A DNA stretch of 42,890 nt from Desulfocurvus sp. (GTDB taxonomy: Bacteria; Desulfobacterota; Desulfovibrionia; Desulfovibrionales; Desulfovibrionaceae), in contig JAIMKR010000008.1 in assembly GCA_020692325.1 (NCBI GenBank), positions 86,057-128,946 of the forward strand. Direction: 5' to 3'. The notes beneath the pieces are model-generated. The model made no database searches, was not told the DNA's origin, and was given only the letters and a program-made list of their open reading frames with translations. Position numbers and translations under genes: made by a program. Each line of letters opens with the position of its first letter. Position 1 is the first letter of the stretch. Positions 23,195-30,984 of this stretch are shown here, piece after piece.

Positions 23195-24031
23195 ATGTGG
23201 GAATATTCGGAAATCGTTAAGGAACATTTTCTACACCCCAAGAACGTGGGCGAGATGAAGGACCCCACCTGCGTGGGAGAGGTCGGCTCCATCGCCTGCG
23301 GCGACGCCCTGAAGCTCTTTCTCAAGATCGAGGAGGGCATCATCAAGGACGCCACCTTCCAGACCTTCGGCTGCGCCAGCGCCATCGCCTCCAGCTCCGC
23401 CCTGACGGAGCTGGTCAAGGGCAAGACCGTGGACGAGGCGCTCAAGATCTCCAACAAGAACATCGCCACCGCGCTCGGCGGCCTGCCCAAGGAGAAGATG
23501 CACTGCTCCGTCATGGGGCAGGAGGCGCTCGAGGCCGCCATCAAGCAGTGGCGCGGCGAGGACGTGGGCAACGTGGAGCACTCCGAGGGCGAGATCGTCT
23601 GCGAGTGCTTCGGCGTCACCGACCATCAGATTCTGGAGGCCGTGCGCGAGAACGACCTCAAGACCGTGGAGGACGTGACCTACTACACCAAGGCCGGCGG
23701 CGGCTGCGCCAAGTGCCATGAGAAGATCGCCGCGCTCATCGCCCAGGCCAGGGGCGAGGCCAAGCCAAAGACCGAGGAGAAGCCGGCGAAAAAGCTCACC
23801 AACGTCCAGCGCATGCGCATGATCGAGGACGTTTTGGAGACCGAGATACGCCCGCGCTTGCAGCTGGACGGCGGCGACGTGGAGCTGGTGGACATCGACG
23901 GCGTGACCGTGAGCGTGGCCATGCGCGGCCACTGCGTGGGCTGCCCGGCCAGCCAGGCCACTGTGCAGGGCACCGTGGAGCGCATCCTGCGCGACAAGGT
24001 CGACCCCGAAATCACCGTGCGGGAGGCCTAG
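23195..24031 (+). CDS. nifU: NifU: three-domain Fe-S cluster scaffold
   Basis: 278 residues; ATG 23195 with GGGAG upstream. It assembles [Fe-S] clusters from iron and the sulfur delivered by NifS. An N-terminal IscU-type domain (about 1-125) has the scaffold ligands Cys35, Asp37, Cys60 and Cys104. A central BFD-like [2Fe-2S] domain (about 134-180) has Cys136, Cys138, Cys171 and Cys174. A Lys/Glu-rich linker leads to a C-terminal Nfu domain (about 203-278) with HCVGCPAS (Cys247, Cys250). All ligands are present. In sulfate reducers the NIF-type pair commonly serves general Fe-S assembly, not only nitrogenase; no other nif genes are here. nifS starts 2 bases after the stop. Confidence 0.96.
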   Translation: MWEYSEIVKEHFLHPKNVGEMKDPTCVGEVGSIACGDALKLFLKIEEGIIKDATFQTFGCASAIASSSALTELVKGKTVDEALKISNKNIATALGGLPKEKMHCSVMGQEALEAAIKQWRGEDVGNVEHSEGEIVCECFGVTDHQILEAVRENDLKTVEDVTYYTKAGGGCAKCHEKIAALIAQARGEAKPKTEEKPAKKLTNVQRMRMIEDVLETEIRPRLQLDGGDVELVDIDGVTVSVAMRGHCVGCPASQATVQGTVERILRDKVDPEITVREA

Positions 24032-24033
24032 CC

Positions 24034-25242
24034 ATGAGCGAGAAGGTCGTCTACCTCGACAACAACGCCACAACCCGCGTGGCCCCGGAAGTCCTTGACG
24101 TCATGCTCCCGTTCTTCTCCGAGCGGTACGGCAACCCCAGCTCCATGCACAGCTTCGGCGGCGCGGTGGGCAGGGAGATGCGCGAGGCCCGGCAGGCGCT
24201 GGCCGATCTGCTCGGCTGCGAATCGGACGAGATCATCTTCACCTCCTGCGGCACGGAGAGCGACAACACCGCCATCCGTTCCGCCCTGGCCGCCCAGCCC
24301 GAGAAGCGGCACATCGTCACCACCCGCGTGGAGCATCCGGCCGTGCTCTCCCTGTGCAAGTTCCTGGAGCGCAGCCAGGGCTACCGCGTCACCTACCTGG
24401 GCGTGGACGCCGAGGGCCGGCTCGACCTCAAGGAGTTCGAGGACAGCCTGACGTCGGACACGGCCATCGTGTCCATCATGTGGGCCAACAACGAGACCGG
24501 CGTCATCTTCCCCATCCCGGAGATCGCGCGCATCGCCCACAAGCACGGGGTGATGATGCATACCGACGCCGTGCAGGCCGTGGGCAAGGTCGACATCAAC
24601 CTGCGCGAGCTCGATGTGGACATGCTCTCGCTTTCCGGCCACAAGCTGCACGCGCCCAAGGGCGTGGGCGCGCTCTACGTGCGGCGCAAGCTGCCCTACC
24701 GGCCGTACCTCATCGGCGGCCACCAGGAGCACGGCCGCCGCGCCGGCACCGAGGCCACCACGAGCATCATCGCCCTGGGCGAGGCGGCGAGACAGGCCCG
24801 CGCCCACATGGCGGACGAGAACACCCGCGTGCGCGCCCTGCGCGACAAGCTGGAGAATGGTCTGCTGGCCGCCGTGCCGGACAGCCGCCTTAACGGCCAC
24901 AAGATCGAGCGCCTGCCCAACACCGCCAACATCAGCTTCAAGTACGTGGAGGGCGAGGCCATCCTGCTGCTGCTCGACCAGCTCGGCATCGCGGCCAGCT
25001 CCGGCTCGGCCTGCACCTCCGGCAGTCTTGAGCCTTCGCACGTGCTGCGGGCCATGGGCGTGCCCTTCACCTACGCCCACGGTTCCATCCGCTTCTCCCT
25101 GTCGCGTTACACCACGGAGGCGGAGATAGACTACGTGGTCGAGAATCTGCCCCCCATCATCGAGAACCTGCGTAAGATCTCGCCCTATAAGCGCGGCGAG
25201 GCCGATCCCGTGGATCCGCGCAAGCCCGCCTGCTCCTGTTGA
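24034..25242 (+). CDS. nifS: NifS: PLP-dependent cysteine desulfurase
   Basis: 402 residues. It converts L-cysteine to alanine and passes the persulfide sulfur to NifU. The PLP-binding lysine is Lys204 in SLSGHKLHAPKG; pyridoxal-phosphate contacts include HTDAVQAVGK; the catalytic Cys327 lies in SSGSACTSGSLEPSHV. The N-terminus (VYLDNNATTRVAPEV) is the group I desulfurase signature, and the length matches NifS/IscS. The C-terminus ends in PACSC, an extra Cys pair. Translation is probably coupled to nifU, whose stop is 2 bases upstream. With cysK-cysE downstream the operon supplies and uses cysteine. Confidence 0.96.
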   Translation: MSEKVVYLDNNATTRVAPEVLDVMLPFFSERYGNPSSMHSFGGAVGREMREARQALADLLGCESDEIIFTSCGTESDNTAIRSALAAQPEKRHIVTTRVEHPAVLSLCKFLERSQGYRVTYLGVDAEGRLDLKEFEDSLTSDTAIVSIMWANNETGVIFPIPEIARIAHKHGVMMHTDAVQAVGKVDINLRELDVDMLSLSGHKLHAPKGVGALYVRRKLPYRPYLIGGHQEHGRRAGTEATTSIIALGEAARQARAHMADENTRVRALRDKLENGLLAAVPDSRLNGHKIERLPNTANISFKYVEGEAILLLLDQLGIAASSGSACTSGSLEPSHVLRAMGVPFTYAHGSIRFSLSRYTTEAEIDYVVENLPPIIENLRKISPYKRGEADPVDPRKPACSC

Positions 25243-25265
25243 GGCGGAGGAGCACGACGTGTTCA

Positions 25266-25292
25266 CGGGAGGAGGCGGCGCGTCTCCTCCCG
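25266..25292. other. Intercistronic hairpin after nifS
   Basis: CGGGAGGA pairs with TCCTCCCG around an 11-base loop. There is no T-tract, so it may be an mRNA processing or stability element rather than a full terminator between nifU-nifS and the downstream genes. Confidence 0.4.
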
Positions 25293-25357
25293 GCTTCCCG
25301 CGCGGAGAGCGTCGTTGACCGGTTCATTTCGGGCGGGTGGCCCGTCAGGAGGACAAC

Positions 25358-25852
25358 ATGATCACCGAGACCGCAACACAACTTGCCGCTGGCATCCGCG
25401 CCGCGCTCGCGGAACTCGAATCCGCCTGCGCCGGCGTCGCCGAGGACGTCGCGGGCCGCGCGCCCGCCGGGCGCTGGTCGCCCAAGGAGATTCTCTCCCA
25501 CCTCGCCGGACCGGAGGAGGGGGGGCTGAAGCTGTTCGAGGCGTTTCTGGAGACCGACACGCCCTGCATCGACCTGGTGCCGGAACAGACCCACTTCACG
25601 GATGCGCGGCGGGCCATGAGCTTCGCGCAGCTGTTGTCGCTGGTGAAGCGCAAGGGCGAGGGGCTCGCCGTCTTCGCCGCTGGCCTCAGCGAGGAGCGGC
25701 TGGCCCGCAAGGCGCACGTCCCGGCGTTCAAGGAAACGCCCCTCACCGAATACCCCACGTTGGCCGACATGCTCGGCAGGCTTGGACGGGACCACGTGCG
25801 GATGCACGCGGACCACCTGCGCCAGGTTCTCGCCGAGTTGGCCGCGAACTAG
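25358..25852 (+). CDS. DinB/YfiT-superfamily protein
   Basis: 164 residues; ATG 25358 with AGGAGG 5 bases upstream. A predicted four-helix bundle of the DinB_2 type with metal-ligand candidates His48 (WSPKEILSHLAGPEE) and the C-terminal pair His146 and His150 in DHVRMHADHLRQVL. Some family members are thiol S-transferases, others have no known activity. Its place between nifS and cysK hints at a link to thiol metabolism, but this is inference from position only. Confidence 0.8.
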   Translation: MITETATQLAAGIRAALAELESACAGVAEDVAGRAPAGRWSPKEILSHLAGPEEGGLKLFEAFLETDTPCIDLVPEQTHFTDARRAMSFAQLLSLVKRKGEGLAVFAAGLSEERLARKAHVPAFKETPLTEYPTLADMLGRLGRDHVRMHADHLRQVLAELAAN

Positions 25853-25927
25853 CCGCCACACCGGGCCACGGGGCGATCGCCTTCGATCGCGCCGGCAATG
25901 CCCGGAGCGGCCATAAGGAGCACTGCA

Positions 25928-26866
25928 ATGTCCATCGCACAGTCCGTGGCCGAACTCATCGGCCACACCCCGCTTGTCCGCCTGAACAAATTGAGCGCCG
26001 GACTTTCCGCCACGGTCGTGGCCAAGCTGGAGTCGCGCAATCCCGGCGGATCGATCAAGGACCGCATCGGCGCGAGCATGATCGAACAAGCCCTGGCCGA
26101 CGGCCGTATCACCACGGACAGCCTCATCGTGGAGCCCACGAGCGGCAATACTGGCATCGGCCTGGCGCTGATCTGCGCCGTCAGGGGCATGAAGCTGGTG
26201 CTGACCATGCCGGAGAGCATGAGCATGGAGCGCCGCAAGCTGCTGGCTGGCTACGGCGCGAAAATCGTGCTGACGCCGGCGGTGGAGGGCATGACCGGAG
26301 CGATCAAAAAGGCCGGGGAACTCGTGGTGGCCACGCCGGGGGCCTTCATGCCCATGCAGTTCGACAATCCGGATAACCCGGCGGCGCACCGGGCGACCAC
26401 GGCTGTGGAGATTTGGGACGACACCGAGGGCCGGGTGGACTGCTTCGTGGCGGGAGTTGGCACCGGCGGCACGGTGACGGGCGTGGGGCAGGCGCTCAAG
26501 GAACGCAAGCCCGGGGTGCGCGTGGTGGCGGTGGAGCCCAGCGACTCGCCGGTGCTCTCGGGCGGTAAGGCCGGTCCGCACAAGCTGCAGGGCATCGGCG
26601 CGGGGTTCGTGCCCGTGGTGCTGGATACGAATGTTTACGACGAGGTCATCCGTGTGGGCGCCCCGGAGGCCTTCGACACCGCGCGGCGGATGATGCGCGA
26701 GGAGGGAATATGCTGCGGCATCTCCTCCGGCGCCAACGCCTGGGCGGCGTTGCAGGTGGCGAAGCGGCCGGAGATGGCGGGCAGGCTCATCGTGTTCGTG
26801 GTGTGCGACACGGGCGAGCGCTACCTGTCCACGCCGTTGTTCGACAGTGCCGGGGAGGGCGAATGA
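25928..26866 (+). CDS. cysK: Cysteine synthase (O-acetylserine sulfhydrylase), CysK type
   Basis: 312 residues; ATG 25928 with AAGGAG 7 bases upstream. A PLP enzyme that joins sulfide and O-acetylserine to make cysteine. The PLP lysine is Lys44 in [11 protein letters not shown]; the substrate loop is [11 protein letters not shown]; the phosphate loop is [21 protein letters not shown] is the C-terminal family motif. Size is normal. The stop codon overlaps the start of cysE (ATGA), so both are translationally coupled and could form the cysteine synthase complex. Placement after nifUS suggests local supply of the NifS substrate. Confidence 0.95.
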   Translation: MSIAQSVAELIGHTPLVRLNKLSAGLSATVVAKLESRNPGGSIKDRIGASMIEQALADGRITTDSLIVEPTSGNTGIGLALICAVRGMKLVLTMPESMSMERRKLLAGYGAKIVLTPAVEGMTGAIKKAGELVVATPGAFMPMQFDNPDNPAAHRATTAVEIWDDTEGRVDCFVAGVGTGGTVTGVGQALKERKPGVRVVAVEPSDSPVLSGGKAGPHKLQGIGAGFVPVVLDTNVYDEVIRVGAPEAFDTARRMMREEGICCGISSGANAWAALQVAKRPEMAGRLIVFVVCDTGERYLSTPLFDSAGEGE

Positions 26867-27813
26867 TCGACGAGACGACCCTGCCGGAAGAGGGCCTGAG
26901 CAAGGACGAGGTGCTCTCGCTGACGGTGGCTCGCCTGTGCGAGCCCGGCGCGGAGGCGTCGGAGCTGCGCGTCCCGCGTGATAGACCCATGCCCTCGCTG
27001 GACGCCCTGGCCGAAATGATGGACCTTTTGCGCGCCGTGCTGTTCCCCGGCTTTTTCGGCCATTCCGACGTGGCGGGCCGGAGCATGCCATTCTACACGG
27101 GCAGCGCGCTGGATCGCGTGCTCAACCTGCTCACGGAGCAGATCAACCGCGGGTACTGCTTCGTGTGCGCCAGGAACAACCGTGAGCCGTGCACGGATTG
27201 CTCCTCCCGCTCCGAGGCTGTGGCCATCGAGTTCGTACGGCGGCTGCCCCGGGTGCGCGACCTGCTGGCCGGCGACGTGCAGGCGGCCTACGATGGCGAC
27301 CCCGCGGCCAAGACGCCGGGCGAGACGATCTTCTGCTACCCCAGCATCAAGGCGTTGACGAACCACCGCATCGCCCACGAACTGCACGAGTTGGGCGTGG
27401 ACATCATCCCGCGCATCATCGGGGAGATGGCGCACTCGGACACCGGCATCGACATCCATCCCGGCGCGCAGATCGGCCCGCATTTCTTCATCGATCACGG
27501 CACGGGCACGGTCATCGGCGAGACGTGCATCATCGGCGGCAACGTGCGGCTGTATCAGGGCGTCACGCTGGGGGCCAAGAGTTTCCCCAAGGACGAGACG
27601 GGTAGCCGGCTGGTGAAGGGACTGCCCCGGCATCCCATCGTGGAGGACGACGTGACCGTGTACGCGGGCGCGACTATCCTCGGCCGTGTGACCATCGGGC
27701 GCGGAGCGGTCATCGGCGGCAACGTGTGGGTGACGCAGGATGTGGCTCCCGGGGCGCGGATCATTCAGGCGCGCGCGGCTGAGCAACTGTTCATCGATGG
27801 GCTTGGAATTTGA
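26863..27813 (+). CDS. cysE: Serine O-acetyltransferase (CysE/EpsC type) with an internal four-Cys motif
   Basis: 316 residues; the ATG overlaps the cysK stop. It makes O-acetylserine from serine and acetyl-CoA. An N-terminal helical region (about 1-185) is followed by a left-handed beta-helix of hexapeptide repeats (about 192-300). Catalytic histidines fit His199 ([11 protein letters not shown]) and His212 ([14 protein letters not shown]); [14 protein letters not shown] and KGLPRHP are family features. An unusual segment in the helical region has [15 protein letters not shown] (Cys99, 102, 110, 113), which could bind zinc or an Fe-S cluster or form disulfides. The C-terminal tail ends in a terminal Ile, as needed for insertion into the CysK active site. 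Confidence 0.93.
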   Translation: MIDETTLPEEGLSKDEVLSLTVARLCEPGAEASELRVPRDRPMPSLDALAEMMDLLRAVLFPGFFGHSDVAGRSMPFYTGSALDRVLNLLTEQINRGYCFVCARNNREPCTDCSSRSEAVAIEFVRRLPRVRDLLAGDVQAAYDGDPAAKTPGETIFCYPSIKALTNHRIAHELHELGVDIIPRIIGEMAHSDTGIDIHPGAQIGPHFFIDHGTGTVIGETCIIGGNVRLYQGVTLGAKSFPKDETGSRLVKGLPRHPIVEDDVTVYAGATILGRVTIGRGAVIGGNVWVTQDVAPGARIIQARAAEQLFIDGLGI

Positions 27814-27863
27814 ACGGGCGGTTTTTGAAGCTTGATTTCGACCGGGTCCGAGAATCTTCCCAG

Positions 27864-27882
27864 AAGAGTGATAATCATTGCG
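27864..27882. promoter_or_regulatory. Weak Fur-box-like sequence
   Basis: The 19 bases at 27864-27882 match 13 of 19 positions of the classical GATAATGATAATCATTATC Fur box, with a perfect TGATAATCATT core. It lies between cysE and the HIT gene, 19 bases upstream of the putative -35. Confidence 0.25.
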
Positions 27883-27900
27883 TGATATGAGAAAAATCTC

Positions 27901-27929
27901 TTGAAGTCCTCCGCGTTGCGCGCTACAGA
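27901..27929 (+). promoter_or_regulatory. Predicted promoter of the HIT gene
   Basis: TTGAAG (27901-27906), 17-base spacer, TACAGA (27924-27929), 39 bases before the GTG start. The -10 is weak. Confidence 0.4.
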
Positions 27930-27968
27930 GCGGGCAGAGTAGGGTGTTTTCAACACGCGGAGTATGTC

Positions 27969-28385
27969 GTGAGTCAGGATTGCATTTTCTGCAGAATCGT
28001 CGCTGGGGAAATCCCCTCGGCCAAAATTTATGATCATGGCGGGGTGTTTGCATTTTTGGACATCGCGCCTGTGAACAAGGGCCATGCCCTGGTTGTGCCG
28101 AAAAAGCATTATGAGACGTTGTTCGAGTTGCCCGAGGACCTTGGCCGCGAGCTGACCATCGCCCTGAAGACGGTGGGCCGCGCGGTCATGCGGGCCACGG
28201 GCGCAACCGGGCTGAACCTGGGCATGAACAATTTTGAGGCCGCGGGGCAGCTGGTGAACCACGCCCACTTCCATCTCATCCCGCGTCACCAGGGAGACGG
28301 GCTGAACCTTTGGACCCAGCACGCTTACGAGAACGACGAGGAAATGCGGAAGCTGGCCCAGGCCATCCGGTCGGCCATCGGCTGA
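27969..28385 (+). CDS. HIT-family nucleotide-binding hydrolase (HinT-like)
   Basis: 138 residues from GTG 27969 (GGAG 6 bases upstream). The histidine-triad motif is NHAHFHLIPR (His98-x-His100-x-His102), and the N-terminal CIFCRI pair (Cys5, Cys8) is the zinc-binding type seen in many bacterial HIT proteins. HinT-like enzymes hydrolyse adenosine phosphoramidates; the cellular role is poorly defined. The length is slightly above a minimal HinT owing to a C-terminal helix. The IHF gene follows 26 bases downstream. Confidence 0.92.
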   Translation: MSQDCIFCRIVAGEIPSAKIYDHGGVFAFLDIAPVNKGHALVVPKKHYETLFELPEDLGRELTIALKTVGRAVMRATGATGLNLGMNNFEAAGQLVNHAHFHLIPRHQGDGLNLWTQHAYENDEEMRKLAQAIRSAIG

Positions 28386-28411
28386 AAACGGAGAAACCCC
28401 ACGGAGGTCGC

Positions 28412-28708
28412 ATGAGCGGTCAAACCCTGACGAAAGCGCACATCGTCGACGCCATCTACAAGAAGACGGATCGCAACCGCGCGGAGATCAAGGATCTGGT
28501 GGAATCCACCCTGGATCTGATGAAGCAGGCCATCAAAAAGGATCACGCCATGCTGGTCAGCGGCTTCGGCAAATTCGAGGCCTATGACAAGAACTCGCGT
28601 CGCGGCCGCAACCCGCAGACCAACGAGAGCATCACCCTGCCGCCGCGCAAGGTGGTCGTATTCCGCCTCTCCCGCAAGTTCCGCGCGGAGCTCAATCCGC
28701 TGGAATAA
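28412..28708 (+). CDS. ihfA: Integration host factor subunit alpha (HU/IHF family)
   Basis: 98 residues; ATG 28412 with CGGAGG 5 bases upstream. A DNA-bending architectural protein that acts as a dimer. Helices LTKAHIVDAIYKKTDRNRAE and DLVESTLDLMKQAI are followed by GFGKFEAYDKNSRRGRNPQT, the beta-arm with the RGRNPQT signature, and KVVVFRLSRKFRAELN. IHF-alpha-like rather than HU by the arm and the C-terminal extension. Its last 17 bases overlap the end of the convergent SPOR gene. Confidence 0.9.
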   Translation: MSGQTLTKAHIVDAIYKKTDRNRAEIKDLVESTLDLMKQAIKKDHAMLVSGFGKFEAYDKNSRRGRNPQTNESITLPPRKVVVFRLSRKFRAELNPLE

Positions 28709-29390
28709 ACGCCTGCGGCCAGTCAGCCTTCAACTGTTCCAGGGCCTTGCGGGCGGCCGCTTGGTCCTGGAACGGTCCGGCCTGGACGCGCACGTAGGGC
28801 GTTTTCCCCTGATCCACACGCACCTTGCGCGATTGGGCATAGCCCATGTTCTTCAGCCACGTCATGGCGGCGTCGGCGTTCTTTTCCGTGCCGAATGAGG
28901 CGATCTGCACCATGAGTCCCTTGGTTGCGGACTTCTCCGGGGCTGTTTCGCCCTTCTCGCCTTCCTCCCCCTTCGTATCGGCGGCTCCGGCCGGCTGCTG
29001 CGCGGCCGGCGTCGGGTTCTCCCCGGCGGGCTTGGTCGCGGCGGCTTGCTCCTGATTGGAGTGATCCTTGGCCGCCTCTTCGGCGAGCGCTTCGTCCAGG
29101 GGGTCCGCATGGTGAGCCTCGGTCTTGGCCACGGCGGTTTTGATTTGCGCGTCGGTCGTCTGCGGGTCGCGCACCTCGGCGACGACGGTCTCCTCCACGG
29201 GGCCCTGCTGTGGCTGGGCGGTTTGCGGCCGTCTGGACGCCTGATGTTGGCGTTCGGCGCGCACTTCGGCCTCGGGCCGTACTTCCCCCGGGGTGGAGGG
29301 AATGGACTGGCGGGGGGAGCAAGCCGGCAACAGTGCCAGTGCGGTCGCCACCAGGGCGATTTTCGGAGTGAGGCTGCGAAAGCCGTTCAT
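28692..29390 (-). CDS. SPOR-domain lipoprotein
   Basis: 232 residues; ATG 29390 with GGAGG 8 bases upstream. The lipoprotein signal ends in LLPAC (Cys24). A long Ala/Pro/Gln/Glu-rich linker (about 30-150) leads to the SPOR domain (about 155-230: GLMVQIASFGTEKNADAAMT, YVRVQAGPFQDQAAARKALE). SPOR domains bind denuded glycan strands at division septa, so a role in cell-wall remodelling or division is likely. Convergent with ihfA, overlapping by 17 bases. Confidence 0.9.
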   Translation of the reverse strand: MNGFRSLTPKIALVATALALLPACSPRQSIPSTPGEVRPEAEVRAERQHQASRRPQTAQPQQGPVEETVVAEVRDPQTTDAQIKTAVAKTEAHHADPLDEALAEEAAKDHSNQEQAAATKPAGENPTPAAQQPAGAADTKGEEGEKGETAPEKSATKGLMVQIASFGTEKNADAAMTWLKNMGYAQSRKVRVDQGKTPYVRVQAGPFQDQAAARKALEQLKADWPQAFIPAD

Positions 29391-29517
29391 GGCGTGAAGC
29401 CCTCCGTTTGCTTGACGATGAATGAAACTAAACTTTGTCTAGAATAGTCCAGTGGCAGGCGGAAGGCAAGCGGGGTCGGCGCTGCTGAAAGCCCTCGCCC
29501 TTTATGCAAAAAAATGA

Positions 29518-29573
29518 TTTCCCTTCACGCGGGGCTCCAGGGGGCGCGTAGTCCCCTGGCCGCCGGAGGCATA
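29518..29573 (+). repeat. Intergenic repeat family C, copy 1
   Basis: This stretch matches, in reverse orientation, 42697-42750: TTTCCCTTCACGC, a palindromic CCAGGGG..CCCCTGG hairpin and GGCCGCCGGAGGCAT. The surrounding gap (29391-29674) holds no gene. Confidence 0.8.
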
Positions 29574-29674
29574 CGGGCGCCGCGCCGTCATGGCGCTGCC
29601 ACGTCAGGCCCCACAGGCACCGGCCGTGTGACAGCCGGGCGCTTTTCCACGCCTGAGAATTCGGCCGGCCCGGG

Positions 29675-30148
29675 CTAGAAGCCGTAGCCCAGCGACTCGC
29701 GCACGGCGGCGGGCAGGTTGGCACTGCGGGTGGGCGCGGCGTGTCTTTGGGACCGACCGGCCCTGCGGCGGGCAGCCTTGGCCTCATCCAGCGAGAAGTC
29801 GCGGGGAATCTTGAGAACCTGACCGGGGGGAATGCGCCGGGGATGCCTAACGTCCACCCGATTGGCCTTCGCTATCAGCGGCCACATGAACGGATCGTTG
29901 TAGACCCGCTTGCTGCGGGCGATACGCCACAGGCTGTCACCCCTGGCCACTGTGTAGGACGAGGGCAACTTGGCGTAGTCGGCCTCGTAGACTTGGCGTG
30001 GGGTGGGCTGGACTGGCTTTGGCGCCGGGTCCTCCCTGACCGGGGGGAACAGAGGATCCCAGCACGTTATCTCCTGCTTCACCGTCTTGGCGCAGCCAAG
30101 GGCGGAGAGGGCGCAGCAGAGGACCGCCAGCAAAGCGAATTTCTTCAT
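29675..30148 (-). CDS. LysM-domain lipoprotein
   Basis: 157 residues from ATG 30148 with GGGAG upstream; the much longer open frame upstream is a shadow of the Lon-like and neighbouring genes. The lipoprotein signal ends in SALGC (Cys19). One LysM-like module spans about 63-115 (SSYTVARGDSLWRIARSKRV, PLIAKANRVDVRHPRRIPPG, QVLKIP), followed by a basic C-terminal tail. It probably tethers the outer membrane to peptidoglycan or acts as an accessory cell-wall factor. No enzyme domain is seen. Confidence 0.87.
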   Translation of the reverse strand: MKKFALLAVLCCALSALGCAKTVKQEITCWDPLFPPVREDPAPKPVQPTPRQVYEADYAKLPSSYTVARGDSLWRIARSKRVYNDPFMWPLIAKANRVDVRHPRRIPPGQVLKIPRDFSLDEAKAARRRAGRSQRHAAPTRSANLPAAVRESLGYGF

Positions 30149-30207
30149 TGCGCATTTCTCCCGGCGGGGCATGGGAACGCCACCTCGCCTGCTCGTCGCG
30201 GACCGGC

Positions 30208-30978
30208 TCAGCCGGTCATCCGCTGACGCCAGTTGTCGAGGATCTTCTTTTCCTGCAGCACCATCTTGTCCGACGGGGTGATGCCCAACGCCCCCTGGAC
30301 CGCCAGGGAGGCCTCGTCCAGCCAGCCGCCCAGGCGCAGGCTTTGCGCGGCCAGAATGTACATGCGTTCCGGGTGCTCGCCGTACACCGTGCCCACCAGG
30401 TGCTCGTAGTCCGCGCCGAAAACCTCGCGCACCAGGGCGTTCTGCGAGAAGATGTACCGCGCGAGCAGGGCGTTTTCCTTGTGCCGCGCCAGATAGATGG
30501 GCAGCAGCTGCCGGCTTTGCGACATGATGAAGCGGATGCGGTCGATCTCGCGGCGCATGCTTTCCTCGGTCTGCCGCAGCACCTGGAAGAGCTCCTCGAC
30601 CACGGCGCGCTCGGTGCCGGGCAGCTCGCGGCCGCGCAGGGCCAGGAACCACGGGGCGTAGGTCAGCGCCTGATAGGCGTCCTCCTTGAGCTTGATGGTC
30701 TCGTGGAAGATGTAGCCCAGGCCCCAGTCCAAGAACTGGCCGGTGAGCGGCGTCTCGGGATCGTTGCGGAACACGTGGTGGGCTGTGTCCTTCATGCGCC
30801 AGAGCAACCCCTTGTCCATCTCTTGGCCGATGAGGTCGCGCAGGATGGTGAAGGCCACGGAGCCCTCGCGGTCGAATGAGTGGAACTGCTCCTCCAGCGC
30901 GCGGCTGGACAGACAGAAGTTGCGGAACATGTCGCGGACGAACTCGGGCAGCTTGGCCCGTATCCATGCCTTGGACAT
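30208..30978 (-). CDS. Conserved-looking protein of unknown function next to the Lon-like protease
   Basis: 256 residues, all predicted alpha-helical, soluble, rich in charged residues (LPEFVRDMFRNFCLSSRALE, DWGLGYIFHETIKLKEDAYQ, RREIDRIRFIMSQSRQLLPI). The start ATG lies 6 bases after the end of the Lon-like gene, with GAGGGGG upstream overlapping the Lon stop, so the two are one operon and probably coupled. I recognise no domain. A substrate adaptor or partner of the protease is a guess from the gene order. Confidence 0.8.
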   Translation of the reverse strand: MSKAWIRAKLPEFVRDMFRNFCLSSRALEEQFHSFDREGSVAFTILRDLIGQEMDKGLLWRMKDTAHHVFRNDPETPLTGQFLDWGLGYIFHETIKLKEDAYQALTYAPWFLALRGRELPGTERAVVEELFQVLRQTEESMRREIDRIRFIMSQSRQLLPIYLARHKENALLARYIFSQNALVREVFGADYEHLVGTVYGEHPERMYILAAQSLRLGGWLDEASLAVQGALGITPSDKMVLQEKKILDNWRQRMTG

Positions 30979-30984
30979 GACGCC

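Noticed and set aside
23195-25242. Nitrogen fixation gene cluster
   Set aside because: nifU and nifS alone do not imply nitrogenase; no nifHDK, nifB or nifEN is present, and in Desulfovibrio this pair serves general Fe-S assembly.
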